A stretch of DNA of 64,000 nucleotides. It comes from Agromyces atrinae (lineage in GTDB: Bacteria; Actinomycetota; Actinomycetes; Actinomycetales; Microbacteriaceae). A program made the translations under genes and the position numbers. Positions 1-8,066 of the stretch are shown piece after piece. Within the stretch, counting starts at the first letter, position 1. Each line of letters starts with the position of its first letter. The stretch covers positions 1,302,001-1,366,000 of the forward strand of contig NZ_JACCBI010000001.1 in NCBI RefSeq assembly GCF_013407835.1, written 5' to 3'. The notes beneath the pieces were generated by a model. The model saw nothing but the letters and a program-made list of their open reading frames with translations, did not search any database and had not been told where the DNA came from.

Positions 1-28
1 CACCGATGACGCCGATGGTTCTGGGCAT
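1..28 (-). CDS. Truncated 5' end of an unidentified gene, possibly an NAD-binding dehydrogenase
   Basis: Only nine codons lie in the window. On the minus strand a GGGGAG ribosome-binding site stands a few bases before an ATG, and the frame reads MPRTIGVIG up to the window edge. A short beta strand entering a glycine-rich turn is the usual start of a Rossmann NAD(P)-binding fold, as in 3-hydroxyacyl-CoA dehydrogenases. It follows the carboxyltransferase gene by 61 nt on the same strand, so it is probably the next gene of the same operon. The function is a guess from so little sequence. Confidence 0.5.
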
Positions 29-89
29 GCTCTCCCCTGCTGTTCGTTCCGCCCACCATTGTCGCGCATACCGGGCGGCGGGGCGTACG

Positions 90-1580
90 TCAGCGCCCGA
101 GGCGCCGGTAGCGCTGCAGCCGGGCATCGAGGCGCGCATCCGGGTTCTGCGTGCGGAGCGCCCCGATCGTGTGCTCGATGGCCCGGCCCATGCGTAGTGA
201 GAACGCGAGCGGTTCGTCGGCGGCGTCGTCGTGCTCGGGAACGATCGCGTCGACGATGCCGTCGCGCAGCAGATCGGCGGCGCCGACGCCCTGCGACTCG
301 GCCATCTCGGCGGCGTGGGCCGTGTCGCGGTGCACGATCGCGCTCGCCCCCTCGGGCGGGAGCGGCGAGAGCCACGCGTGGCGCGCGGCGATCGTCCGGT
401 CGGCGGGCAGGAGCGCGAGCGCTCCCCCGCCGGTCCCCTCGCCGAGGAGGACCGAGAGGGTGACGCCGCGATGCATGACGAGCTGCGCGAGCGAACGCGC
501 GATCTCGCCCGCGAGCCCACCCTCTTCGGCCTCGCGCGAGAGCGCGGCGCCCGGGGTGTCGATGATGCTCACGAGCGGCAGACCGAGTTCGTTCGAGAGC
601 CGCATGCCGCGCCGGGCCTCGCGGAGGGCCGCGGGGCCGAGCGGCGCTTGTCGCCGCTGCACCTGGCGGTCCTGACCCATCACGACGCACGCCGCACCGC
701 CGAAGCGGGCGAGGGCGAGCACGAGACCGGGGTCCTTCTCGCCCTGTCCGGTGCCGTTGAGGGGAAGGACGTCGGTCGCCGCATGCTTCAGGAGCGTGCG
801 GATGCCGGGGCGGGATGCCCGCCGCGAGCGTTCGATCGACGGCCACACGGGGCCGGCGTCGCCCGTCCACCACTCCGGCGGGCTCGGATCGATCGCGGCG
901 TCGCGTGCGCCGAGCACGTTGAGCACGCGCTCGACGACACCGGGCAGGTCGCGCGGGGCGAGCACCCCGTCGATGAGTCCGTGGCGGAAGAGGTTCTCGG
1001 CCGTCTGCACTCCGGAGGGGAACGGTTCGTCGTAGAGCGCCTCGTAGACGCGCGGGCCGAGGAAGCCGATGAGGGCGCCGGGTTCGGCGACCGTGACGTG
1101 GCCGAGCGAGCCCCACGAGGCGAGCACTCCCCCGGTCGTCGGATGACGGAGGTAGACGAGATAGGGAAGGCCGGCTGCCTTGTGCCGGGCGACGGCCGCG
1201 GCGATCGCGATCATCGAGACGAACGCGCGCGTTCCCTCCTGCATGCGGGTGCCGCCCGACGCCGGACCGGCGAGGAGCGGGAGGCCCTCGAGGGTCGCGC
1301 GCTCGATCGCCGCGACGAGGCGGTTCGCGGCAGCGAGACCGATCGACCCGGCGAGGAAGCGGAACTCGCACGCGACGAGCGCGACACGACGGCCCCGGAT
1401 GGTGCCCTCTCCCGTGATGACGGATTCGTCGACACCGCTCGACGCGCGGGCGGCCGCGAGATCGGCTGCATAGGCGGCATCCGTCGCGACATCCCGAGGG
1501 GTCGAGTCCCACGAGCGGAACGTGCCCGGATCGGCGAGGAGCTCGATGAGTTCGCGAGCCGAGATCCTCGGTGCCGTCAT
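90..1580 (-). CDS. Acyl-CoA carboxylase carboxyltransferase, fused beta/alpha (AccD3-like)
   Basis: A 496-residue protein with two crotonase-like carboxyltransferase halves. The first half resembles the AccD (beta) domain, with GPASGGTRMQEGT near residue 110, and the second the AccA (alpha) domain, with DTPGA and GEGTGGGALALLPADR around residues 345-400. This arrangement matches the actinobacterial fused type represented by M. tuberculosis AccD3; I see no zinc-ribbon cysteines at the N-terminus. Such enzymes carry out the carboxyl transfer half-reaction between carboxybiotin and an acyl-CoA. The ATG overlaps the TGA of the upstream CoA-transferase (ATGA), which sets the start and implies translational coupling. 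In this catabolic operon the substrate may be the acyl-CoA made by that transferase; this is inference. Confidence 0.85.
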   Translation of the reverse strand: MTAPRISARELIELLADPGTFRSWDSTPRDVATDAAYAADLAAARASSGVDESVITGEGTIRGRRVALVACEFRFLAGSIGLAAANRLVAAIERATLEGLPLLAGPASGGTRMQEGTRAFVSMIAIAAAVARHKAAGLPYLVYLRHPTTGGVLASWGSLGHVTVAEPGALIGFLGPRVYEALYDEPFPSGVQTAENLFRHGLIDGVLAPRDLPGVVERVLNVLGARDAAIDPSPPEWWTGDAGPVWPSIERSRRASRPGIRTLLKHAATDVLPLNGTGQGEKDPGLVLALARFGGAACVVMGQDRQVQRRQAPLGPAALREARRGMRLSNELGLPLVSIIDTPGAALSREAEEGGLAGEIARSLAQLVMHRGVTLSVLLGEGTGGGALALLPADRTIAARHAWLSPLPPEGASAIVHRDTAHAAEMAESQGVGAADLLRDGIVDAIVPEHDDAADEPLAFSLRMGRAIEHTIGALRTQNPDARLDARLQRYRRLGR

Positions 1581-2773
1581 GCTGCCTTCTCTCCGAGCCA
1601 CGAGCGGATCGCCGCACCATCGCCGTCGAGGAGCGGCGGCGAGAGATGCGTCGTGCGGGTCGTCTCATACTCCCCTGCATCGTCGACGTCGAAGAACCGC
1701 AGGGGCATGCCGGGCAGACGGATGTCGCCGAGCACGGGGTGCTTCACGTCGATGAGGAGCTTCTGCGACGCGACCTGATCCCACGCGTACACCTCGTCGA
1801 GGGTGCGCACGCGACCCGCCGGGATGCCGCTCGCCGTGAGGTCGACGAGGAGATCGGCCGACGAGCGCTCGGCGAACGCCGCCTCGACGACCGCGATCGT
1901 GCGTTCACGGTTCGAGACCCGCTCGGCGTTCGTCGCGAGCCCCTCGGCGTCGGGGTCGAGGCCGAACGCGGCGCAGAACCGGCGCCACAGCGAATCGTTC
2001 GCGACGCTGATCTGCACGGCGCCGTCTCGCGTACGGAAGAGGCCGTAGGGCGCGATCGACGGGTGGTGGTTGCCCTGCGCCTGCGGAACCTCGCCCGCGA
2101 CCGTCTGCCGTGTGCCCTGGAAGGCGTGCACACCGATCGTCGCAGCGAGGAGGGAGGTGCGGACGACCTGTCCCCGACCGGTGCGCTCGCGCTCGAGGAG
2201 CGCGGCGAGCACGCCCGAGGCGCCGTACATGCCCGAGAGCAGGTCGGCGATCGGCACCCCGACGCGCTGGACGTCGTCCGGGCCCGAGCCCGTGAGCGAC
2301 ATGAGCCCGGCCTCGCCCTGAGCGATCTGGTCGTAGCCCGCACGGCCGCCCTCGGGGCCGTCGTGCCCGAAGCCCGTGATCGAGAGCACGACGAGTCGAG
2401 GGTTGCGCTCGAGCAGGGCGGTCGTCGAATAGCCGAGCCGGTCCATGACGCCCGTGCGGAAGTTCTCGACGACGACGTCGGCCCGATCGAGCAGTCCGTC
2501 GAGCACGGCGCGGCCGTCGGCGCTCTTCAGGTCGAGGGCGATCGACTCCTTGTTGCGGTTGCACGAGAGGAAGTACGTCGCCTGCGGGTCTCCCTCGGGG
2601 CCGACGAAGGGCGGCCCCCACGAGCGCGTGTCGTCACCGGTGACCGGCGACTCGACCTTGATGACGCGCGCGCCGAGGTCGCCGAGCATCATGCCGGCGT
2701 GCGGCCCTGCGAGTGCGCGCGAGAGGTCGATGACGAGGACGCCGTCGAGCGGTCCGCCCGAACGCTCAGACAT
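1577..2773 (-). CDS. CaiB/BaiF family CoA-transferase (class III)
   Basis: A 398-residue member of the class III CoA-transferases, which move CoA between a carboxylate and an acyl-CoA donor through an aspartyl-CoA anhydride. The N-terminal LDGVLVIDLSRALAGPHAG and the GYDQIAQGEAGLMSLTG stretch near residues 140-160, carrying the expected catalytic Asp, are family signatures; length is typical. The start was placed at the ATG that overlaps the end of the carboxylesterase gene by 8 nt. An esterase upstream that would release a carboxylic acid, followed by this enzyme and a carboxyltransferase, suggests ester hydrolysis, CoA activation and further CoA-dependent breakdown. The actual acid cannot be read from the sequence. 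Confidence 0.9.
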   Translation of the reverse strand: MSERSGGPLDGVLVIDLSRALAGPHAGMMLGDLGARVIKVESPVTGDDTRSWGPPFVGPEGDPQATYFLSCNRNKESIALDLKSADGRAVLDGLLDRADVVVENFRTGVMDRLGYSTTALLERNPRLVVLSITGFGHDGPEGGRAGYDQIAQGEAGLMSLTGSGPDDVQRVGVPIADLLSGMYGASGVLAALLERERTGRGQVVRTSLLAATIGVHAFQGTRQTVAGEVPQAQGNHHPSIAPYGLFRTRDGAVQISVANDSLWRRFCAAFGLDPDAEGLATNAERVSNRERTIAVVEAAFAERSSADLLVDLTASGIPAGRVRTLDEVYAWDQVASQKLLIDVKHPVLGDIRLPGMPLRFFDVDDAGEYETTRTTHLSPPLLDGDGAAIRSWLGEKAA

Positions 2774-4328
2774 GGGCCGACTCCACACGCGCGCGTTCCG
2801 CCCAGAACCGGCGGAGACCGCCGCGCGGGTCGCTCAGCACCTCGGGGTCGACGTCGAGCCGCATGGTGCGTCGCTCCTCGGCGTCGTACACAGGCCAGAC
2901 CGGCAACCCGGCGGAGTTCGGCCTCCCGGTGTCGGCGAACGAGATCCACGCGGCGCTCATCCAGTCGGAGAGCTCGTGCGGCGGCTCGTCGCCGACGAGG
3001 GTCACGGCTTCGAGACGGTGGAGCTGTCTGAAGACGAACGGCACGTCGAGGGCATGGCACGCTCCGAGGCGGCCCTCCATCATGGGGCTCTTCCACGTGA
3101 AGAGGTACGCGTGATTCGAGCCCGCACTCGACCGACGGGCGTCGAGCAGGCGGTTCGACGGCTGCCGATAGAGACGGTCCGACAGGTACGACTCCAGCAC
3201 CGCGGCATCCGTCGGTGCGGAGCCGAGCTCGTGCGCCACCGACTCGCGGTACTCCGCGACCACGGTCTCGGGTTCTCCCAGTTGATCCTCGCGGACCGCG
3301 GCGAGCAGTCGATCGGCGTGCGATCGCGCGGGTTCGACCGTGTCGGGCGCGAACTCGGTGAAGAACGAGGCCTCGTTGAGGTTCGTGCCGATGAGCAGGT
3401 CGACGGCGCTGTTCACGCCGCGCCTCACGGCGTCGAGCGGGAGCTCGTGCAGGGTGCGCCCGTCGATCGTCGGTTGGAACGGGAGCGGGAGCCCGATGAC
3501 GCCCGCGGCGAACTCGTCCGCGAATCGTTTCTGCGCCCCGAGCAGCTTCCGAGCGCTCCATGTCGTCAGTTCGCCCGCGCGTTCCGGCTCGAGCCCTGCG
3601 ACGTGCAGGAACCGCTCGGTGATCTCTTCCGATTCGGCTTGAGAGCGCGCACGCTCGGCGGTTCCGCTCTGCATGATCGCCCGCGAGAAGAGCCCCTCGG
3701 TCGCGGGGGTGCCGAGCAGGGTTCCGACGGCCGCCGCGCCCGCGGACTCGCCGAAGACGGTGACGCGGTCGGGGTCGCCCCCGAAGTACTCGATGTTCCC
3801 GGCGACCCAGCGGAGCGCGGCGATCATGTCGAGCACGCCGACGTTGCCGGAGTCCTCGTAGCCCTCGCCGAGCACGTGCGCGAGGTTCAGGAAGCCGAAC
3901 GCTCCGAGCCGGTAGTTGATCGACACGACGACGACCTCGAACGTCGCGGCGAGCTCGGCACCGTTGTTGTAGCCCGACGAGTTCGAGCCGGAGACGTACG
4001 CACCGCCGTGGAACCAGACCAGCACGGGGCGCCGTCGTTCGTCGGCGCGCGGGGTCCAGACGTTGACCGTGAGCGAGCCGTGCTCGCTCCAGTGCGCCTG
4101 CCGGAACCCGCTCTGCGCGAGGAGAGGATCGGGGTTCTGCGGAGCCGCCGGGCCCGACGAACGCGCGTCGAGCGTACCCTCCCACGGTTCAGGGGCGACC
4201 GGCGGGCGGAAGCGGAAGTCGCCATCGGGGCCCTGCGCGAACGGGATCCCCAGGTAGCACTGCACGTCGGCGCGCTTCGTGAGCGTCGTCGTGCCGGCGA
4301 TCCTGCCGTTCGGGGTGTCGACGATCAC
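2766..4328 (-). CDS. Type B carboxylesterase
   Basis: A 520-residue alpha/beta hydrolase of the carboxylesterase/para-nitrobenzyl esterase family. The nucleophile elbow GESAGA places the catalytic Ser at about residue 195, an oxyanion HGG lies near 107-109, and a CHALDVPFVF segment near residue 400 carries the usual C-terminal catalytic His region. There is no signal peptide, so it acts in the cytoplasm on imported esters. The GTG start overlaps the TGA of the ATPase gene (GTGA), which fixes the start; longer open frame upstream is only the shadow of the transporter genes. It lies in the importer operon and is probably its first intracellular enzyme. Confidence 0.9.
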   Translation of the reverse strand: MIVDTPNGRIAGTTTLTKRADVQCYLGIPFAQGPDGDFRFRPPVAPEPWEGTLDARSSGPAAPQNPDPLLAQSGFRQAHWSEHGSLTVNVWTPRADERRRPVLVWFHGGAYVSGSNSSGYNNGAELAATFEVVVVSINYRLGAFGFLNLAHVLGEGYEDSGNVGVLDMIAALRWVAGNIEYFGGDPDRVTVFGESAGAAAVGTLLGTPATEGLFSRAIMQSGTAERARSQAESEEITERFLHVAGLEPERAGELTTWSARKLLGAQKRFADEFAAGVIGLPLPFQPTIDGRTLHELPLDAVRRGVNSAVDLLIGTNLNEASFFTEFAPDTVEPARSHADRLLAAVREDQLGEPETVVAEYRESVAHELGSAPTDAAVLESYLSDRLYRQPSNRLLDARRSSAGSNHAYLFTWKSPMMEGRLGACHALDVPFVFRQLHRLEAVTLVGDEPPHELSDWMSAAWISFADTGRPNSAGLPVWPVYDAEERRTMRLDVDPEVLSDPRGGLRRFWAERARVESAHV

Positions 4329-5194
4329 GAAGCGACCTCGAGGACGTCGGCGGCGGCCTGCGCGTCGAGCAGTTCGCGCCGTTCGGCGCGGCGGAGGGCC
4401 TGACGACGCGGGTGCGCGACAGGCGCCGCCATCATGAGCCGCTGCGTGTACGGGTGCGAGGGCGAACTCGTGACGCGCTCGGCGTCGCCCGTCTCGACGA
4501 TCTCGCCGCGGTACATGACCGCGACGTCGTGCGAGATATGACGGATGACGCTGAGGTCGTGCGACACGAAGAGGTACGCGACCCCCGTGCGCTCCTGGAT
4601 CTCGATGAAGAGGTCGAGCACGCGGGCCTGCGTCGACAGGTCGAGCGCCGAGACGGGCTCGTCGCAGACGATGAGGGCCGGGTCGAGGGCGAGCGCGCGG
4701 GCGATCGCGACGCGTTGGCGCTGACCGCCGGAGAACTCGCGCGGAAGGCGATCGATCGAGTCTCCGGGCAGATTCACCTGGTCGAGCAGCTCGCGGATGC
4801 GGTCGCGCGCCGCGACACGCGCGACTCCGGCGACCTCGAGGGGTTCGGAGAGGATGTCGCCGACCGTCATCGCGGGGTTGAGCGACGTGTACGGGTCCTG
4901 GAACACGACCTGGATCTCGCTCGAGAGCGCCCGGCGCTCCGCGCGCGGCAGGTGCGCGATCTCCTGCCCGCGGAAGCGGATGCTCCCGCCCGTGACCGGA
5001 GCGAGGCCGAGCACGGCACGGCCGAGCGTCGTCTTTCCCGAACCGGATTCGCCCACGAGACCGAGGGTACGCCCGGCCTCGATGCGGGCTGAGACGCCTT
5101 TCAGGGCGCGGAACGGCGGCGTCCGCCATCCCTTCATCGGGTACTCGACGACGACGTCCGTCGCATCGAGGAGGGGTGCGGTGTTCGTGCTCAT
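4325..5194 (-). CDS. Oligopeptide-type ABC transporter ATP-binding protein (OppF/DppF-like)
   Basis: A 289-residue ATPase with Walker A GESGSGKTT near residue 50, the ABC signature FSGGQRQRV, Walker B ALIVCDEP and a switch histidine in FVSHD. The C-terminus carries the loop typical of OppD/OppF ATPases (MYRGEIVETG). It should pair with the ATPase half of the preceding fused protein to power one importer. Start ATG overlaps the stop of the fusion gene (ATGA), and its stop overlaps the esterase start, so the importer and catabolic enzymes are translationally coupled. Confidence 0.93.
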   Translation of the reverse strand: MSTNTAPLLDATDVVVEYPMKGWRTPPFRALKGVSARIEAGRTLGLVGESGSGKTTLGRAVLGLAPVTGGSIRFRGQEIAHLPRAERRALSSEIQVVFQDPYTSLNPAMTVGDILSEPLEVAGVARVAARDRIRELLDQVNLPGDSIDRLPREFSGGQRQRVAIARALALDPALIVCDEPVSALDLSTQARVLDLFIEIQERTGVAYLFVSHDLSVIRHISHDVAVMYRGEIVETGDAERVTSSPSHPYTQRLMMAAPVAHPRRQALRRAERRELLDAQAAADVLEVAS

Positions 5195-7059
5195 GCCTCG
5201 GTCCTTTCGGAGGTCGCCGGTGCGTCGTGTCGAGCGACGAGCCCGCTGCGCGGTTCGGCGTCTTCGAGCGTCGCCCCGAGCAGGGCCTGCGTGTAGGGGT
5301 GCCGCGGGGCGTCGAAGAGACGCTCCGCCGTGTTCTGCTCGACGATGCGACCCGTCTGCATGACGGCGACGCGGTCGCAGATGTCGGCGACGACACCGAA
5401 GTTGTGGGTGACGAGGATGACGCCCATCCGCCGTTCCTGCTGCAGCGAGCGCAACAGGTCGAGCACCTCGGCCTGCACCGTGACGTCGAGCGCCGTGGTC
5501 GGCTCGTCGGCGATGAGTAGTTCGGGATCGCACGCGACGGCGCCCGCGATGAGCACGCGCTGCGCCATGCCGCCCGAGACCTCGTGCGGGTAGGCGTCGA
5601 ACGTGCGCGCCGGGTCGACGATGCCGACCCGATCGAGCAGTGCGAGCGCGCGCTTCTTGGCGTCGGCCTTGCTGAGGCCGAGGATGCGGCGCATGGGCTC
5701 GACGAGCTGGAAGCCGAGCGTGAACGTCGGGTCGAGGTTCGACATCGGTTCCTGCGGGATGTAGCCGATGCGGCTGCCGCGGAGCTTCTCGATCGTGCGG
5801 ATGCGCCGTGCTCGGTCGCGCCCGCCGCCGTCGGCGCCCGCGAGCGTCTCGCCCGCGAAGGTGATGCGACCGCCGACGACCTCGCCACCCTCGGGCAGGA
5901 GACCGAGGATCGAGAAGGCCGTCTGCGACTTGCCCGAGCCCGACTCCCCGACGAGTCCGAGCACTTCGCCGCGCTCGACGTGGAGGCTCACGCCGTCGAC
6001 GACGATCTTCTCGCCGCCTCCCGGCAGCGGGTACCCGACACGCAGCCCGTCGACGACGAGGAGGCTGTCGGATGAGGCCGTCGCGACGGCATCCGTGAGC
6101 GGGTCGTCGGCGACCGTGATCGCCGTCGTCGACTCGCTCGCCGGAGCACTCGCCGATCGCGACCGGCGCCGCGGCTTCGCCTCTGAGCCCTGCACCACGT
6201 CGCGGAGCGCCGCACCGAAGACGGCGAGCGAACCGACGGTGACGCCGATGATGAGTCCGGGCCAGAGGAAGGCGAGTGGCGACACGTAGATGTTGATGAA
6301 CGCGTCGTTCAGCATCTGGCCCCAGCTCGCGGTGCGCGAGTCGCCGACGCCGAGGAACTCGAGGCCGGCCTGCAGGACGATCGCGATTCCCGCCATCATC
6401 GAGCCCTGGATGACGAGGGGGGCACGCACGACGCCGAGTACGTGACGAGCGAGGATGCGCGCGTCGGTGAGGCCCGAGACGCGGGCGGCGTCGATGTAGA
6501 GCTCGTTCCGCACGGAGAGCACTCCCGAGCGGGTGAGCCGGTAGACGCCGGGCGAGAGCAGCACGCCGAAGATCGCCATGAGCGACATGATGCCGGGGCC
6601 CATGACCGAGATGGCCGCGAGCAGCACGATGAGGCCGGGCATCGCCATGAGCAGGTTGGCGAACCAGTTCGAGACCGTGTCGAACCAGCCCTGGTAGTAC
6701 CCGGCGACGAGACCCGTGGGGATGCCGATGGCGAGTGCCACGACGAGGGCGATGGCCGCACCGACGAGGCTCGTGCGGCCGCCGTAGAGGAGGCGCGCGA
6801 GCACGTCGCGACCCGAGCCGTCGGCGCCGAGCAGGTGCTCGCCGAAGGGCGGCGCGAGCACGGCCTCGACGTCGGCGCGATTCGGGTCCCAGGGGCTGAG
6901 GAGCGGCCCGATGATCGCCGAGAGGATGACGAGGCCGAGCACGATGAGCGCTCCGAGCGCCATCGGGTTCTTGAGCACACGCCGCCAGAGCGCGTCGCGG
7001 CCCTTCGCGGGCACGGATGTCGGATCGATGGTGACGGGGGCTGAGAGCGATTCGGTCAT
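5191..7059 (-). CDS. Fused peptide-type ABC permease and ATP-binding protein (DppC-DppD fusion)
   Basis: A 622-residue natural fusion. Residues about 1-300 are a DppC/OppC permease: an N-terminal membrane helix after WRRVLKNPMALGALI, the LLGADGSGRDVLARLLYGGR motif of this family, and five further hydrophobic helices with an EAA-type loop. A charged linker (about 300-335) leads into a complete OppD-type ATPase with Walker A GLVGESGSGKSQ, signature VSGGMAQRV and Walker B LLIADEPTT. The frame is continuous, so the fusion is real and not an artefact. Databases list such permease/ATP-binding proteins in actinobacteria. ATGA overlaps at both ends couple it to the DppB-like permease and the second ATPase. 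Confidence 0.93.
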   Translation of the reverse strand: MTESLSAPVTIDPTSVPAKGRDALWRRVLKNPMALGALIVLGLVILSAIIGPLLSPWDPNRADVEAVLAPPFGEHLLGADGSGRDVLARLLYGGRTSLVGAAIALVVALAIGIPTGLVAGYYQGWFDTVSNWFANLLMAMPGLIVLLAAISVMGPGIMSLMAIFGVLLSPGVYRLTRSGVLSVRNELYIDAARVSGLTDARILARHVLGVVRAPLVIQGSMMAGIAIVLQAGLEFLGVGDSRTASWGQMLNDAFINIYVSPLAFLWPGLIIGVTVGSLAVFGAALRDVVQGSEAKPRRRSRSASAPASESTTAITVADDPLTDAVATASSDSLLVVDGLRVGYPLPGGGEKIVVDGVSLHVERGEVLGLVGESGSGKSQTAFSILGLLPEGGEVVGGRITFAGETLAGADGGGRDRARRIRTIEKLRGSRIGYIPQEPMSNLDPTFTLGFQLVEPMRRILGLSKADAKKRALALLDRVGIVDPARTFDAYPHEVSGGMAQRVLIAGAVACDPELLIADEPTTALDVTVQAEVLDLLRSLQQERRMGVILVTHNFGVVADICDRVAVMQTGRIVEQNTAERLFDAPRHPYTQALLGATLEDAEPRSGLVARHDAPATSERTEA

Positions 7060-7997
7060 GACAGACGCGCCTTCGGGTTGAGCCAGCCGGTGGCGAGGTC
7101 GATGAGGAGGTTGACGAGCACGACGAGCACGACCATTCCGACGACGAGGCCGAGGATCGGCGGCAGGTCGCCCTGGATCGTGGAGCTCACCGCGAGCGAG
7201 CCGATGCCGGGGAGGGCGAAGATCTTCTCGATGATGATCGCGCCGCCGAGCAGTCCGACGAACTGCAGCGAGAGCACGGTGAGTGCCGGCGGCGCGGCGT
7301 TCCGGAGCACGTGACGGAAGAGCAGCGAGCTCTTCGAGACGCCGCGACTGCGGAGCGTGCGCACGTAGTCCTGCCGCAGCACGTCGATCGTCGCACCGCG
7401 CACCTGCTGCGCCGTCGAGGCGATGGTGCCGGTGACGAGGGCGAGCACCGGGAGCACGAGCCCGAGCGCCCACGCGGCGGGATCGGTCGCGATCGGGGTG
7501 TAGCCGGTCGCCGGGAGGAGGCGGAGGCTCACGGCGAAGACGCTCACGAGCACGAGTGCCACCCAGAAGTTCGGGAGTGCGAATCCGAAGATCGCGAAGA
7601 ACTGCACGAAGCGGTCGACCCAGCCGCGACGCACGGCCGCCGTGACGCCGAGGACGGCGCTCACGATCGCGGTGAGGATGATCGCGGTCACGACGATCGA
7701 CAGCGAGACGGGGAACTTGTTGGCGAGGGAGTCGATGACCGGTTCGTTCGTGAACCACGAACGACCGAAGTCGCCCTGCACCGCGTGCGAGAGCCACTCG
7801 CCATAGCGGACGAGCAGGGGCTGGTCGAGGCCGAGTTCGGCGGACTTCGCCGCCACCTGGGCCTCGGTCGCGCCCTCGCCGAGGATGTTCCGTGCCGGAT
7901 CGGTGCCGCCGACGCTCATGAGGAAGAACGTGAGCGTCGCCACCGCGAAGATCAGAACGACGCCTGCGGCGATGCGTTTCATGAGGAAGATCAACAT
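7056..7997 (-). CDS. Peptide-type ABC transporter permease (DppB/OppB-like)
   Basis: A 313-residue membrane protein with six predicted helices. The first follows MKRIAAGVVLIFAVATLTFFL, and a cytoplasmic loop near residue 210 (DVLRQDYVRTLRSRGVSKSSLLFRHVLRN) is the EAA motif that contacts the ATPase. Length and layout are those of DppB. The first ATG was kept because a purine-rich GAAAG precedes it; a start five codons later is possible. It lies 69 nt after the binding-protein gene, with a strong hairpin between, and overlaps the fused permease-ATPase gene by 4 nt. With the fused DppC domain it forms the channel heterodimer. Confidence 0.93.
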   Translation of the reverse strand: MLIFLMKRIAAGVVLIFAVATLTFFLMSVGGTDPARNILGEGATEAQVAAKSAELGLDQPLLVRYGEWLSHAVQGDFGRSWFTNEPVIDSLANKFPVSLSIVVTAIILTAIVSAVLGVTAAVRRGWVDRFVQFFAIFGFALPNFWVALVLVSVFAVSLRLLPATGYTPIATDPAAWALGLVLPVLALVTGTIASTAQQVRGATIDVLRQDYVRTLRSRGVSKSSLLFRHVLRNAAPPALTVLSLQFVGLLGGAIIIEKIFALPGIGSLAVSSTIQGDLPPILGLVVGMVVLVVLVNLLIDLATGWLNPKARLS

Positions 7998-8026
7998 GTC
8001 GATGTCGCTTTCGAAGGTCGTGCGGC

Positions 8027-8059
8027 GCCCCGGCCGGCCGTCACAGGACCGGCCGGGGC
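8027..8059 (-). promoter_or_regulatory. Intercistronic hairpin between binding protein and permease genes
   Basis: An 11-bp perfect GC stem (GCCCCGGCCGG paired with CCGGCCGGGGC) with an 11-nt loop starts just after the binding-protein stop codon. There is no U-tract. This placement is known from other ABC importer operons, where a partial terminator or RNase barrier keeps binding-protein mRNA in excess over the membrane subunits. The same design recurs between pstS and pstC in this window. Confidence 0.75.
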
Positions 8060-8066
8060 ACGCGGA

